This document shows, piece by piece, positions 1 through 6,699 of a stretch of DNA of 9,707 bases. A model generated the notes under the pieces. That model ran no database searches. It was not told the origin of the DNA and saw only the letters and a list, made by a program, of their open reading frames with translations. This DNA comes from JAXJYR01 sp964593515 (GTDB taxonomy: Bacteria; Bacillota_I; Bacilli_A; Erysipelotrichales; Erysipelotrichaceae), in NCBI GenBank assembly GCA_964593515.1, contig CAZQJH010000057.1, positions 1-9,707 on the forward strand, written 5' to 3'. Positions within the stretch are counted from its first letter, which is position 1. Every line of letters starts with the position of its first letter. Both the position numbers and the translations under genes were made by a program.

Positions 1-417
1 AGTTGGTGTGCGGCATATGTTACAGCAGCTGCTATTAGAGAAATCTCTTCTGTATCAAGTATGAGAGCAAAAACAATAATGGGCTATTATGGTAAATCTA
101 CTACGGATGCTTGTTCACCTAGTATGATTACGGAATATTGTAATAAATATAATATTAGATTTACTATGTTTTATGGAGTCCCTCCTGTTTCAGCTATTTT
201 AAGCATTATTGAAAAGTGGAATTTGGTTTATGGCGGATACAATTTAGAAAGTGGTGGAAAACATGCAATGTTAATTCATGGAGTTGATGGTGATAAGACA
301 CATGTTTGGAATCCATGGAATAATTATTCTACTTGGAGTAGCAGTGTTAAAATAGTTAGAGATCATGGAGAAACATTTACACTATACAGATACGGTAATT
401 ATGTTAAAAAAAGTTAA
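1..417 (+). CDS. Staphopain-like (C47-type) papain-fold cysteine protease, 3' part
   Basis: The reading frame is open from the first base, so the 5' end, with any signal peptide and propeptide, lies outside the window. The visible 138 residues hold all the catalytic motifs of a papain-fold protease. A nucleophile Cys is in SWCAAY (fragment residue 3), a His in GKHAMLIHG (residue 88), and an Asn in VWNPW (residue 104). From memory, the pattern WCA-Y ... HAM--G ... WNPW matches staphopains (family C47) and the related C39-like group. Such enzymes are normally exported and cleave proteins outside the cell. All five Arg codons in the fragment are AGA, unlike the CGT-rich ftsH and lysS, which suggests a less highly expressed or accessory gene. 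The next gene starts 27 bases downstream on the same strand, so the two are probably cotranscribed. A first ATG at base 61 would remove the catalytic Cys and is not the true start. The family call is good; the substrate is unknown. Confidence 0.8.
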   Translation, partial: SWCAAYVTAAAIREISSVSSMRAKTIMGYYGKSTTDACSPSMITEYCNKYNIRFTMFYGVPPVSAILSIIEKWNLVYGGYNLESGGKHAMLIHGVDGDKTHVWNPWNNYSTWSSSVKIVRDHGETFTLYRYGNYVKKS

Positions 418-444
418 CAATAAACTGTTCAAGGAGGTGTTTGT

Positions 445-1119
445 ATGAAAAAAATGATGATGGTAATGATGGTCTTAATGGTAATGTTAGGCTTTACTAG
501 TTTAAAAGCAAGTGATAATTCCGCTAAGTATTACTTAAGTTATAGTGATGCGAAAGCTGATGCTTATGCTAGTGAAAATTTTGAAGACTTATGGAAAGCT
601 GAAAAAGGTAGTGCTTTAATAAAGCTAGAAGATGTTACTTTAAGTAAAGGAATTTATGCTTATAAGGTTAATGAATTAACTTCACTACCAACCTTTATGT
701 ATCCAGTTTATGCTAATGGTGAATTAAGTTATGTTTATACTATTTATGATAATGGAAATGGTGAATATGAAGGTTCATTGTCTAAAACATATGTTGAAGA
801 AATATTAACATATGGAGCTAATAATAAAGATGATGCTGGATTATGGGTTGAAGATAATGGTAATACTCTTTTATTAACTAGTTCAAAGTTAGAACTAATT
901 AGTAGTAATCCAAATGCTAAAGAAGTTGAACATGATTATAATTTAGCTGAATTATTAAATAATGATAAGTTTAATTTAACTGCAATTGATATTGTTAATG
1001 AACAATTAGATGTATCCACAAGTGATAATAAAAATAATAATATACCATTTGTGGTAACAGGAGTTGTTGTCGTAGTAATTGTTGGTTTAGGGATTATCTT
1101 TATTAAGAAAAAAGCATAA
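445..1119 (+). CDS. Exported protein with C-terminal membrane anchor, unknown function
   Basis: I do not recognise this 224-residue protein. It starts at an ATG seven bases after a strong AAGGAGG (431-437). Residues 1-22 form a Lys-led, Met-rich signal peptide (eight Met in the first 14 residues) with a likely cut after Ala22 (SLKA). Residues 23 to about 198 form a hydrophilic, acidic outer domain rich in Tyr, Asn and Asp. Residues 200-220 are a Val/Ile-rich membrane span followed by KKK and Ala, a stop-transfer topology with the domain outside and a four-residue tail inside. There is no LPXTG sortase signal. The protein contains no Arg and no Cys. The segment around residues 82-115 (PVYANGELSYVY ... 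GSLSKTYVEEIL) loosely resembles propeptide-like domains that I recall in secreted cysteine proteases. Since it follows a staphopain-like protease, it could be a partner or inhibitor of that enzyme, but this is inference. Confidence 0.8.
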   Translation: MKKMMMVMMVLMVMLGFTSLKASDNSAKYYLSYSDAKADAYASENFEDLWKAEKGSALIKLEDVTLSKGIYAYKVNELTSLPTFMYPVYANGELSYVYTIYDNGNGEYEGSLSKTYVEEILTYGANNKDDAGLWVEDNGNTLLLTSSKLELISSNPNAKEVEHDYNLAELLNNDKFNLTAIDIVNEQLDVSTSDNKNNNIPFVVTGVVVVVIVGLGIIFIKKKA

Positions 1120-1127
1120 ATAATATT

Positions 1128-1156
1128 AAAGCTCTGAGTTAAAATCAGAGCTTTTT
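1128..1156. terminator. Terminator between convergent genes
   Basis: A perfect 10-bp stem (1128-1137 with 1145-1154, arms AAAGCTCTGA and TCAGAGCTTT) encloses a 7-base loop and runs into five T on the + strand. It lies nine bases after the anchored-protein gene and six bases before the stop of the opposing phosphatase gene. It is strong on the + strand. On the - strand the hairpin is followed by a weaker T/A run, so it may work in both directions. Confidence 0.85.
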
Positions 1157-1161
1157 AATTA

Positions 1162-1842
1162 TTAAGCATAAATTACTTTCATTGTATCAAGACATAAACA
1201 AGCAAGTCTTCCACCATCAAGATGGGCACCACAATCAATAACAATATGGTGATTTTTAATAAAGACACTAGGCTTTTGATGGATTTGTTGGGTTGGAAGA
1301 TGACCACTAATAATATAAATTGAATTATCACTAAAATAACGTTTTTCATAATCCATTTGACCACAACATAAATCTTCATATGAATATTCTTCTAAATCTT
1401 TATGTTCAGCAAAATTATTTAATGAAGCATGAACTAAAATATAACTTTTATCATTCACATCAATTGTTTCATATTTCGCAAAATCTTGAAGGTAATCTAA
1501 TAAGTCTAAGGCTTCATCCTTGTCTAATTGACGGAAAGCATCAAGGGTAGTTTGACCACCGTTTTTAACCCATTTATCAACTAATGTAGGTAAGTTTTCA
1601 TGACTGCTTTCTTCATTATATAAATCTTTTAAAACATTAATAGCCATTAATTCATGATCACCCATAATTGGATAAATATTAGGATGATTAGCCATATCTT
1701 GAAGGATTTCTAGTGAATGTTCACCTCCATCAATAACATCACCAAGGATGTATAATGTGTCATCATCTTGAAGTTTAAGATGATTTAAAACTTTCTTATA
1801 TTTGCCATATTGGCCATGAAGATCTGATATTACATAAATCAT
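1162..1842 (-). CDS. Calcineurin-like metallophosphatase (PPP / PrpE-ApaH type)
   Basis: A 226-residue phosphoesterase with the metallophosphatase signatures in order: DLHG (residues 7-10), GDVIDGG (34-40), GDHE (61-64), LVHAS (136-140) and SGHLPTQ (179-185). These residues normally hold a two-metal centre. Family members act as Ser/Thr protein phosphatases or as diadenosine-tetraphosphate hydrolases, and the sequence alone does not decide between them. The C-terminal IDCGAH...GGRLACLCLD resembles the end of PrpE-like proteins. The usual GNHE is GDHE here, so the metal-bridging Asn is replaced by Asp. I place the start at the ATG at 1842, because the Shine-Dalgarno AGAAAGGA sits at a workable distance from it but only two bases from the in-frame TTG at 1851. 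The gene is transcribed alone, divergent from tilS, and converges on the terminator at 1128-1156. Confidence 0.88.
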   Translation of the reverse strand: MIYVISDLHGQYGKYKKVLNHLKLQDDDTLYILGDVIDGGEHSLEILQDMANHPNIYPIMGDHELMAINVLKDLYNEESSHENLPTLVDKWVKNGGQTTLDAFRQLDKDEALDLLDYLQDFAKYETIDVNDKSYILVHASLNNFAEHKDLEEYSYEDLCCGQMDYEKRYFSDNSIYIISGHLPTQQIHQKPSVFIKNHHIVIDCGAHLDGGRLACLCLDTMKVIYA

Positions 1843-1852
1843 AACGATCAAT

Positions 1853-1860
1853 TCCTTTCT
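1853..1860 (-). promoter_or_regulatory. Ribosome site deciding the phosphatase start
   Basis: On the - strand AGAAAGGA ends 10 bases before the ATG at 1842 and directly before the TTG at 1851. The spacing supports ATG and excludes TTG. Confidence 0.7.
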
Positions 1861-1868
1861 TTAATACT

Positions 1869-1877
1869 AGTATAGCA
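1869..1877 (-). promoter_or_regulatory. Extended -10 promoter of the phosphatase gene
   Basis: Reads TGCTATACT on the - strand, an extended -10 (TGn plus TATACT). Transcription would start near 1862 and give a leader of about 20 bases that contains the ribosome site. No convincing -35 is seen. A 10-bp palindrome, ATACTAGTAT (1864-1873), overlaps the -10 and could be an operator, but it may be chance. Confidence 0.55.
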
Positions 1878-1915
1878 TAAAATCATAAAGTTAGGACTAA
1901 GTTATAATGAAGTTG

Positions 1916-1924
1916 TGTTATAAT
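1916..1924 (+). promoter_or_regulatory. Extended -10 promoter of tilS operon
   Basis: TGTTATAAT is a perfect extended -10 (TGn plus TATAAT). Start of transcription is expected about seven bases downstream, at or next to the A of the tilS ATG at 1931. A second TATAAT at 1903-1908 has no TG extension and would start near 1915. No good -35 is seen for either. Confidence 0.6.
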
Positions 1925-1930
1925 ATTTTC

Positions 1931-3139
1931 ATGAAAAATTTAGATAAAGAAAAAACATATGTATTAGGGGTTAGTGGAGGACCTGATTCAATGGCTTTGT
2001 TGGATATGGCATATAAACAAGGTTTAAAAATTGTGGTTGCTCATATGAACTATTTAAAAAGAGATAGTGCTAAACGAGATGAAGAGATTGTGGTTGCATA
2101 TTGTGAAGCAAGAAACATACCATGTATCGTTAGACATCAAACTAAAACAGTAGTAGGAAACTTTCAAGCTTTTGCACGCAAGGAAAGATATCAATTATAT
2201 CGGGAGGTTTTAAATAAGTATCAAGGAGATTGTGTTTTATTAGCTCATCAATTAGATGATCATTTAGAAACTTATTATATGCAAATAAAACGTAAAAGTA
2301 GCGTAAGTTATTATGGGATGCGTAAGGAAATTATGCTTAATGATTGTTTGATTAAAAGACCATTATTAGGATATGAAAAGAAAGCATTAGAAGCTTATTG
2401 TCTTAAGTATCAAATACCATATGGAATTGATGAAAGTAACTTAAGTGATGATTATACTCGTAATCAAATACGACATGAAGTTATTGAATTAATGACTTAT
2501 GATGATAAAGTTAAGTTAGCTAAAGAAATTGATATAAAAAATGAAGCTTTAAAGCAAGAACTTAAAGAAGTAGATGCTTTTTTGCTTGACTGGGATTATC
2601 AAATTGAAGCATTGCTTCAATTTGAGATAAAGATAAGATTAGCTATTTTAGCTAATCTTATCTTTAGATATCTAGGATATTATTTATCTCATAAAGAAAT
2701 TGAAATGATTGAAAGTTTATGTCATAAAGTTAGTTTTGAACGTGATTTAAATGAAGCATATGCAATGGAATTAGCTTATGGGAAATTGTATATTTATTGT
2801 AGAAACGACATATCCTATAGCTATAGGTTTAATGAGGTTAAAGAATTTAGTTGTGATCAATTTAAATTAGCTTTCCAAGGTAAAGTGATTGAAGGAGTTA
2901 CTTTGGGTGAAAAAGATTTTCCAATTGTAATTAGAAATGCTTTAAAAGACGATGTAATTAATTTACGATATGGACATAAAAAATTAAATCGATTCTTTAT
3001 TGATCGAAAAATACCTAAATTTTTAAGAAAAAGTTGGCCAGTAATGGTTAATAACGAGGGGAAAATTGTGTTTGTTGTGGGAATTGGTTGTGAAATAGCA
3101 CATTTCTCTAACAATCCGACCATATTTGTGGTAAAATAA
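1931..3139 (+). CDS. tilS: tRNA(Ile)-lysidine synthetase TilS
   Basis: TilS uses ATP and lysine to convert C34 of the CAU-anticodon tRNA-Ile2 to lysidine, so the tRNA reads AUA and is charged with Ile. It is an essential cytoplasmic enzyme. The protein (402 residues) has the PP-loop SGGPDS (residues 15-20), the AHQLDDHLET motif (105-114), DESN (167-170) with RNQIRH (177-182), a variable middle, and a C-terminal TilS domain from about residue 325 (NLRYGHKKLNRFFIDRKIP ... FVVGIG). I chose the ATG at 1931 rather than the in-frame ATG at 1907, because both possible -10 boxes would start transcription downstream of 1907. The shorter form still keeps the whole PP-loop. Neither ATG has a Shine-Dalgarno site. 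It leads the tilS-hpt-ftsH operon, as in many Firmicutes. A 17-bp inverted repeat lies inside the gene at 2628-2666. Confidence 0.93.
   Translation: MKNLDKEKTYVLGVSGGPDSMALLDMAYKQGLKIVVAHMNYLKRDSAKRDEEIVVAYCEARNIPCIVRHQTKTVVGNFQAFARKERYQLYREVLNKYQGDCVLLAHQLDDHLETYYMQIKRKSSVSYYGMRKEIMLNDCLIKRPLLGYEKKALEAYCLKYQIPYGIDESNLSDDYTRNQIRHEVIELMTYDDKVKLAKEIDIKNEALKQELKEVDAFLLDWDYQIEALLQFEIKIRLAILANLIFRYLGYYLSHKEIEMIESLCHKVSFERDLNEAYAMELAYGKLYIYCRNDISYSYRFNEVKEFSCDQFKLAFQGKVIEGVTLGEKDFPIVIRNALKDDVINLRYGHKKLNRFFIDRKIPKFLRKSWPVMVNNEGKIVFVVGIGCEIAHFSNNPTIFVVK
2628..2666. repeat. Perfect 17-bp inverted repeat inside tilS
   Basis: Bases 2628-2644 and 2650-2666 are exact reverse complements, separated by the five bases ATTTT. 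The repeat lies in the coding sequence, around TilS residues 233-246, in the variable middle of the protein. The RNA would fold into a long, AT-rich hairpin with no U-run after it, so it does not look like a terminator. Confidence 0.9.
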
Positions 3140-3157
3140 TAAAAGGATTTTATAACT

Positions 3158-3163
3158 AGGAGG
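3158..3163 (+). promoter_or_regulatory. Ribosome site deciding the hpt start
   Basis: AGGAGG touches the in-frame ATG at 3164 with no spacer but lies nine bases before the ATG at 3173. The spacing supports 3173 as the start. Confidence 0.8.
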
Positions 3164-3172
3164 ATGTTTGAA

Positions 3173-3712
3173 ATGCATGAAGTAGTTGATAAAGTATTGA
3201 TTTCACAAGATGAAATTAGAGAAAAATGTAAAGAGTTAGGAAGACAAATTACTGAAGATTATAAAGCTAAAGGAGAAGTACCTTATTTAGTAGGATTATT
3301 AAGAGGTAGTATTCCTTTTATGGCTGAACTTATCAAATATATTGATTTGGATATTGAAATTGATTTTATGGATGTATCAAGTTATTCAGGTACTAAATCA
3401 TTAGGTGATATTAAAATTAATAAAGACTTAGATTGTCCAATCCAAGGATTATCAGTATTATTAGTTGAAGATATCATTGATACAGGACGTACTTTAACTG
3501 AAGTAATTCGTACTTTAAAAAACAAAGGAGCTAAAGAAGTTAAAGTTGTTTCATTATTAGATAAAAAAGAACGTCGTGTTGTGGAAATCGAAGGAGATTA
3601 TGTTGGATTTACAATTCCTGATGAATTTGTTATCGGTTATGGATTAGATTATAATCAAAAATATCGTAATTTACCTTACATTGGTATTTTAAAAAGAGAA
3701 GTTTATGAATAG
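3173..3712 (+). CDS. hpt: Hypoxanthine-guanine phosphoribosyltransferase
   Basis: This enzyme joins hypoxanthine or guanine to PRPP, forming IMP or GMP in purine salvage in the cytoplasm. The 179-residue protein matches the usual length of about 180. The PRPP-binding motif VLLVEDIIDTGRTL spans residues 95-108, with the acidic pair E99-D100 and the probable catalytic base D103. Other family marks are LVGLLRGSIPFMAELI (39-54), DFMDVSSY (64-71) and, near the end, VGFTIPDEFVIGYGLDYNQKYRNLPYIG, which closes the purine site. It resembles Bacillus HprT. The start is the ATG at 3173, because the upstream ATG at 3164 abuts the ribosome site. It lies 33 bases after tilS and 17 bases before ftsH, in the conserved Firmicutes operon order. 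Confidence 0.95.
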   Translation: MHEVVDKVLISQDEIREKCKELGRQITEDYKAKGEVPYLVGLLRGSIPFMAELIKYIDLDIEIDFMDVSSYSGTKSLGDIKINKDLDCPIQGLSVLLVEDIIDTGRTLTEVIRTLKNKGAKEVKVVSLLDKKERRVVEIEGDYVGFTIPDEFVIGYGLDYNQKYRNLPYIGILKREVYE

Positions 3713-3729
3713 AAGATAGGAGGAACAAA

Positions 3730-5709
3730 ATGAAGAAAAAAGCAGTCCAAATTGTTCCGGCACTGTTGATTCTAGTTATTTTGATTAGCTTATTAACTTT
3801 TAATGGTGGTAATGTAGAAACATTTAGTTTTGATAAATTCGTTAAAGAAGCTAATACAATGCAAATTGAACAAGCTGAAATTAGTGTTGGATCAAACATT
3901 GTGACCTTCAATGGAGTATATAAGGAAAATGGTAAAGAAAAACTAATGAAAGTTACTTTACCTAATACTGATGCTACAGTTGAATGGTTAGACAATTTAT
4001 GTGTGCAAAAAGGGGTTGAACTTGAAGTAATTGATGCGAATCAATCTAATATTTGGGTTGAATTATTAGTATCAATGTTACCAATCGTCTTATGTTTATT
4101 AGGAGCAGTATTCTTATTAAGTAAGATGAATGCAAGTAATGGTAACAATAAAGCCTTTGAATTTGCGAAATCTAGAGCACAAATGGAAACTAATTGTAAA
4201 GTTCGTTTTAAAGATGTGGCTGGATGTGATGAAGAAAAAGAAGAAGTTAGAGAATTAATTGATTATTTAAAAAATCCTAAACGATTTACGGAAATGGGAG
4301 CACGTATTCCTAAAGGGGTCTTAATGCAAGGTCCTCCAGGGACAGGTAAAACATTATTAGCTAAGGCTGTAGCAGGTGAAGCTAATGTACCATTCTTCTC
4401 AATTAGTGGTTCAGACTTTGTTGAAATGTTTGTTGGGACAGGAGCAAGTCGTGTTCGTGATATGTTTAAGACAGCTAGTAAACATGCACCATGTATTATT
4501 TTCATTGATGAAATTGATGCCGTTGGACGTCAACGTGGAGCTGGTATGGGTGGAGGAAATGATGAACGTGAACAAACCCTTAACCAATTATTAGTTGAAA
4601 TGGATGGGATGGGAGATAATAAAGGAATTGTTATTATCGCTGCTACTAACCGTCCAGATGTTTTAGACCCAGCTTTATTAAGAAGTGGACGTTTTGATCG
4701 TCAAATTACTGTAAACTTACCAGATAAAAAAGGACGTCATGAAATCTTAAAAGTTCATGCACGTAATAAACGTTTATCAAAAGATATTTCATTAGAAAAC
4801 TTAGCTAAACGTACACCTGGATTTAGTGGAGCTGATTTAGAAAATGTTTTAAATGAAGGAGCTATTTTAGCTGTTCGTGATAATCGTAAACTTATTACGA
4901 TGGAAGATTTAGATGAAGCAATTGACCGTGTTATGATGGGACCAGCTAAGAAATCTAAACGTTATTCTGAAAAAGAAAAACGTTTAGTAGCATACCATGA
5001 AGCAGGACATGCAGTAATTGGTATTCGCTTAGAAAATGCGGATAAAGTTGAAAAAGTTACAATTATTCCACGTGGAGAAGCAGGTGGATATAACTTGATG
5101 ACTCCTAAAGAAGAAAAATTATTCCCAACTAAGAAAGATTTCTTAGGACAAATCACTGGATTAATGGGTGGTCGTGTTGCGGAAGAATTAGTCTTTGAAG
5201 AAGTGTCTGCAGGAGCAAGTAATGATATTCAAAAAGCAACTAAAACTGCTAAAGCAATGGTTAGATCTTGGGGGATGTCTAAACTTGGACCAATTCAATA
5301 TGATGATGGAAGTGGAAATGTCTTCTTAGGACGTGACTACTCAAGTGGAAGTAACTATTCAGGTGAAATTGCTTTTGAAATCGATAAAGAAATTAGAGCA
5401 ATTATTAATGAATGTTATGAAGATGCGAAACGTATTATTAGCGAAAATATGGATTTATTAAAATTAATTGCGGAAACTTTAATTGAAGAAGAAACAATTA
5501 CTAGTGAACAAATCAATAACTTAGTTGAATATGGAACACTTACTAATCCTGATGAAACAGTAGTTGAAAAAGAAACAACTGAAGAAAATGATGTTAATAC
5601 GGAAGCAGAAACAATCGAAGAAACAACTAATGATGAAGTTGAAACAACAAAATCGGAAGTTGATATGAGTGATGTTTTAGCTGAATTAACTAAATCAAAT
5701 GATGATTAA
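3730..5709 (+). CDS. ftsH: ATP-dependent zinc metalloprotease FtsH
   Basis: FtsH is a membrane-bound hexamer that extracts and degrades damaged membrane proteins and selected cytoplasmic proteins. The 659-residue protein has TM1 (about 6-24), a small outer domain, TM2 (109-130), then the AAA+ module: Walker A GPPGTGKT (201-208), pore loop FVG (234-236), Walker B with D260-E261, and the second region of homology with NRPD and RSGRFDRQ. The protease domain has the zinc site HEAGH (423-427) and the third ligand D499 in ASNDI. After about residue 604 there is a 55-residue tail with 20 acidic residues and 11 Thr and no predicted fold. AGGAGG (3718-3723) lies six bases before the ATG. It is the last gene of the tilS-hpt-ftsH operon, followed at once by a terminator. 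Confidence 0.97.
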   Translation: MKKKAVQIVPALLILVILISLLTFNGGNVETFSFDKFVKEANTMQIEQAEISVGSNIVTFNGVYKENGKEKLMKVTLPNTDATVEWLDNLCVQKGVELEVIDANQSNIWVELLVSMLPIVLCLLGAVFLLSKMNASNGNNKAFEFAKSRAQMETNCKVRFKDVAGCDEEKEEVRELIDYLKNPKRFTEMGARIPKGVLMQGPPGTGKTLLAKAVAGEANVPFFSISGSDFVEMFVGTGASRVRDMFKTASKHAPCIIFIDEIDAVGRQRGAGMGGGNDEREQTLNQLLVEMDGMGDNKGIVIIAATNRPDVLDPALLRSGRFDRQITVNLPDKKGRHEILKVHARNKRLSKDISLENLAKRTPGFSGADLENVLNEGAILAVRDNRKLITMEDLDEAIDRVMMGPAKKSKRYSEKEKRLVAYHEAGHAVIGIRLENADKVEKVTIIPRGEAGGYNLMTPKEEKLFPTKKDFLGQITGLMGGRVAEELVFEEVSAGASNDIQKATKTAKAMVRSWGMSKLGPIQYDDGSGNVFLGRDYSSGSNYSGEIAFEIDKEIRAIINECYEDAKRIISENMDLLKLIAETLIEEETITSEQINNLVEYGTLTNPDETVVEKETTEENDVNTEAETIEETTNDEVETTKSEVDMSDVLAELTKSNDD

Positions 5710-5710
5710 T

Positions 5711-5739
5711 AAAAATCCAACCTTAGGTTGGATTTTTTT
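5711..5739 (+). terminator. Rho-independent terminator after ftsH
   Basis: A perfect 12-bp stem (5711-5722 with 5726-5737, arms AAAAATCCAACC and GGTTGGATTTTT), a three-base loop and a run of seven T. It ends the tilS-hpt-ftsH operon. Confidence 0.92.
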
Positions 5740-5761
5740 GCTATATAATTGCTATGATTTA

Positions 5762-5770
5762 TGTTATACT
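5762..5770 (+). promoter_or_regulatory. Extended -10 promoter of hslO-dusB
   Basis: TGTTATACT is an extended -10 (TGn plus TATACT) with an expected start near 5777. This is just before the GAGGTG ribosome site (5778-5783), giving a leader of about 14 bases. No clear -35 is seen. Its position straight after a strong terminator supports a separate transcription unit. Confidence 0.6.
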
Positions 5771-5790
5771 ATAGCGTGAGGTGATATGCA

Positions 5791-6699
5791 ATGAAAGATC
5801 AATTAATTAAAGCATTAGCTTGCAATGAACATGTGCGTATTTATTTATGTTCAACTACTAATTTAGTTGAAGAAGCAAGACAAAGATTTGATATGTGGCC
5901 TACTAGTGCTGCTGCTTTAGGTAGAACTTTAAGTGTAGCAAGTATGATGGGAAGCATGTTGAAAAGTGATAAAGAATTATTAACGATTAATATTAATGGA
6001 GGAGGTCCAATTGGAAGTATCGTAGTTGATGCTTATGCTAATGGATGTGTTAGAGGATTTTGTAGTGATCCACATATTATGCTTCAATATAACGATACTG
6101 GTAAACTAGCAGTTGGAAGTGCCGTAGGTAAAAATGGTTACTTATCAGTAACTAAAGACTTACATATGAAAGAAAACTGGCGTGGTACAGTTGAATTAGT
6201 AAGTGGAGAAATTGCAGAAGATTTTGCTTACTACTTTACTGTATCAGAACAAACACCATCAGCGGTATCATTAGGAGTATTAGTAAATGATGATAACTCA
6301 ATTATTTCCGCTGGAGGATTAATTATTCAAATGATGCCTGATGCTACTGAAGAAGATATTGTTTGTGTTGAAAACTTATTAAAAGATTTAAAACCAATTT
6401 CAACTTTAATGAAAGATTGTACTGATTTAGAAGCACTATGTAAGTCATTATTTGATGATGTTAAGATTTTAACTAATCAAGATATTGCTTTTGAATGTGG
6501 ATGTAGTAAAGCAACAATGAAACGAGCATTAATGACTATTGCGAAGGAAGATCGCTTAGCAATGATTGAAGAAGATCATGGATGTGAAATTACATGTAAC
6601 TTCTGTAATGAACGTTATCAATTTGATGAACAAGAATTAAGAGATTTAGAAAGTTTGATTGATACTTATGGCAAAGAAGTGGAAAATACGAAACATTGA
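5791..6699 (+). CDS. hslO: Redox-regulated chaperone Hsp33
   Basis: Hsp33 is a cytoplasmic holdase, off when reduced and switched on by oxidation plus unfolding. The 302-residue protein shows the family N-terminal domain (NEHVRIYLCSTTNLVEEA at 12-29, ININGGGPIGSIVVDA near 66-81) and the C-terminal zinc switch: C236-G-C238 and C269-N-F-C272, the four Cys ligands released on oxidation. Additional Cys residues occur, for example C265. GAGGTG (5778-5783) lies seven bases before the ATG. It starts a two-gene unit with dusB, whose start overlaps its last 32 bases. In Bacillus hslO also sits just after ftsH, with coaX between, and coaX is missing here. Confidence 0.95.
   Translation: MKDQLIKALACNEHVRIYLCSTTNLVEEARQRFDMWPTSAAALGRTLSVASMMGSMLKSDKELLTININGGGPIGSIVVDAYANGCVRGFCSDPHIMLQYNDTGKLAVGSAVGKNGYLSVTKDLHMKENWRGTVELVSGEIAEDFAYYFTVSEQTPSAVSLGVLVNDDNSIISAGGLIIQMMPDATEEDIVCVENLLKDLKPISTLMKDCTDLEALCKSLFDDVKILTNQDIAFECGCSKATMKRALMTIAKEDRLAMIEEDHGCEITCNFCNERYQFDEQELRDLESLIDTYGKEVENTKH

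Noticed and set aside
61..417. A complete 118-residue protein starting at the ATG at 61
   Set aside because: The frame is open upstream to base 1 and the upstream part encodes the catalytic SWCAAY motif, so 61 is an internal Met.
2628..2666. Terminator or insertion-sequence ends inside tilS
   Set aside because: No U-run follows the hairpin, and the five-base loop leaves no room for a mobile element; the TilS frame is intact through it.
2857..3123. 88-residue reading frame on the - strand inside tilS
   Set aside because: Antisense to the conserved TilS C-terminal domain, with no supporting signals.
3630..3995. 121-residue reading frame on the - strand across hpt and ftsH
   Set aside because: It is antisense to two well-supported genes and shows no motif or ribosome site; a shadow of AT-rich coding DNA.
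4376..4594. 72-residue reading frame inside the ftsH AAA+ domain
   Set aside because: Wrong frame through a highly conserved gene; no ribosome site.
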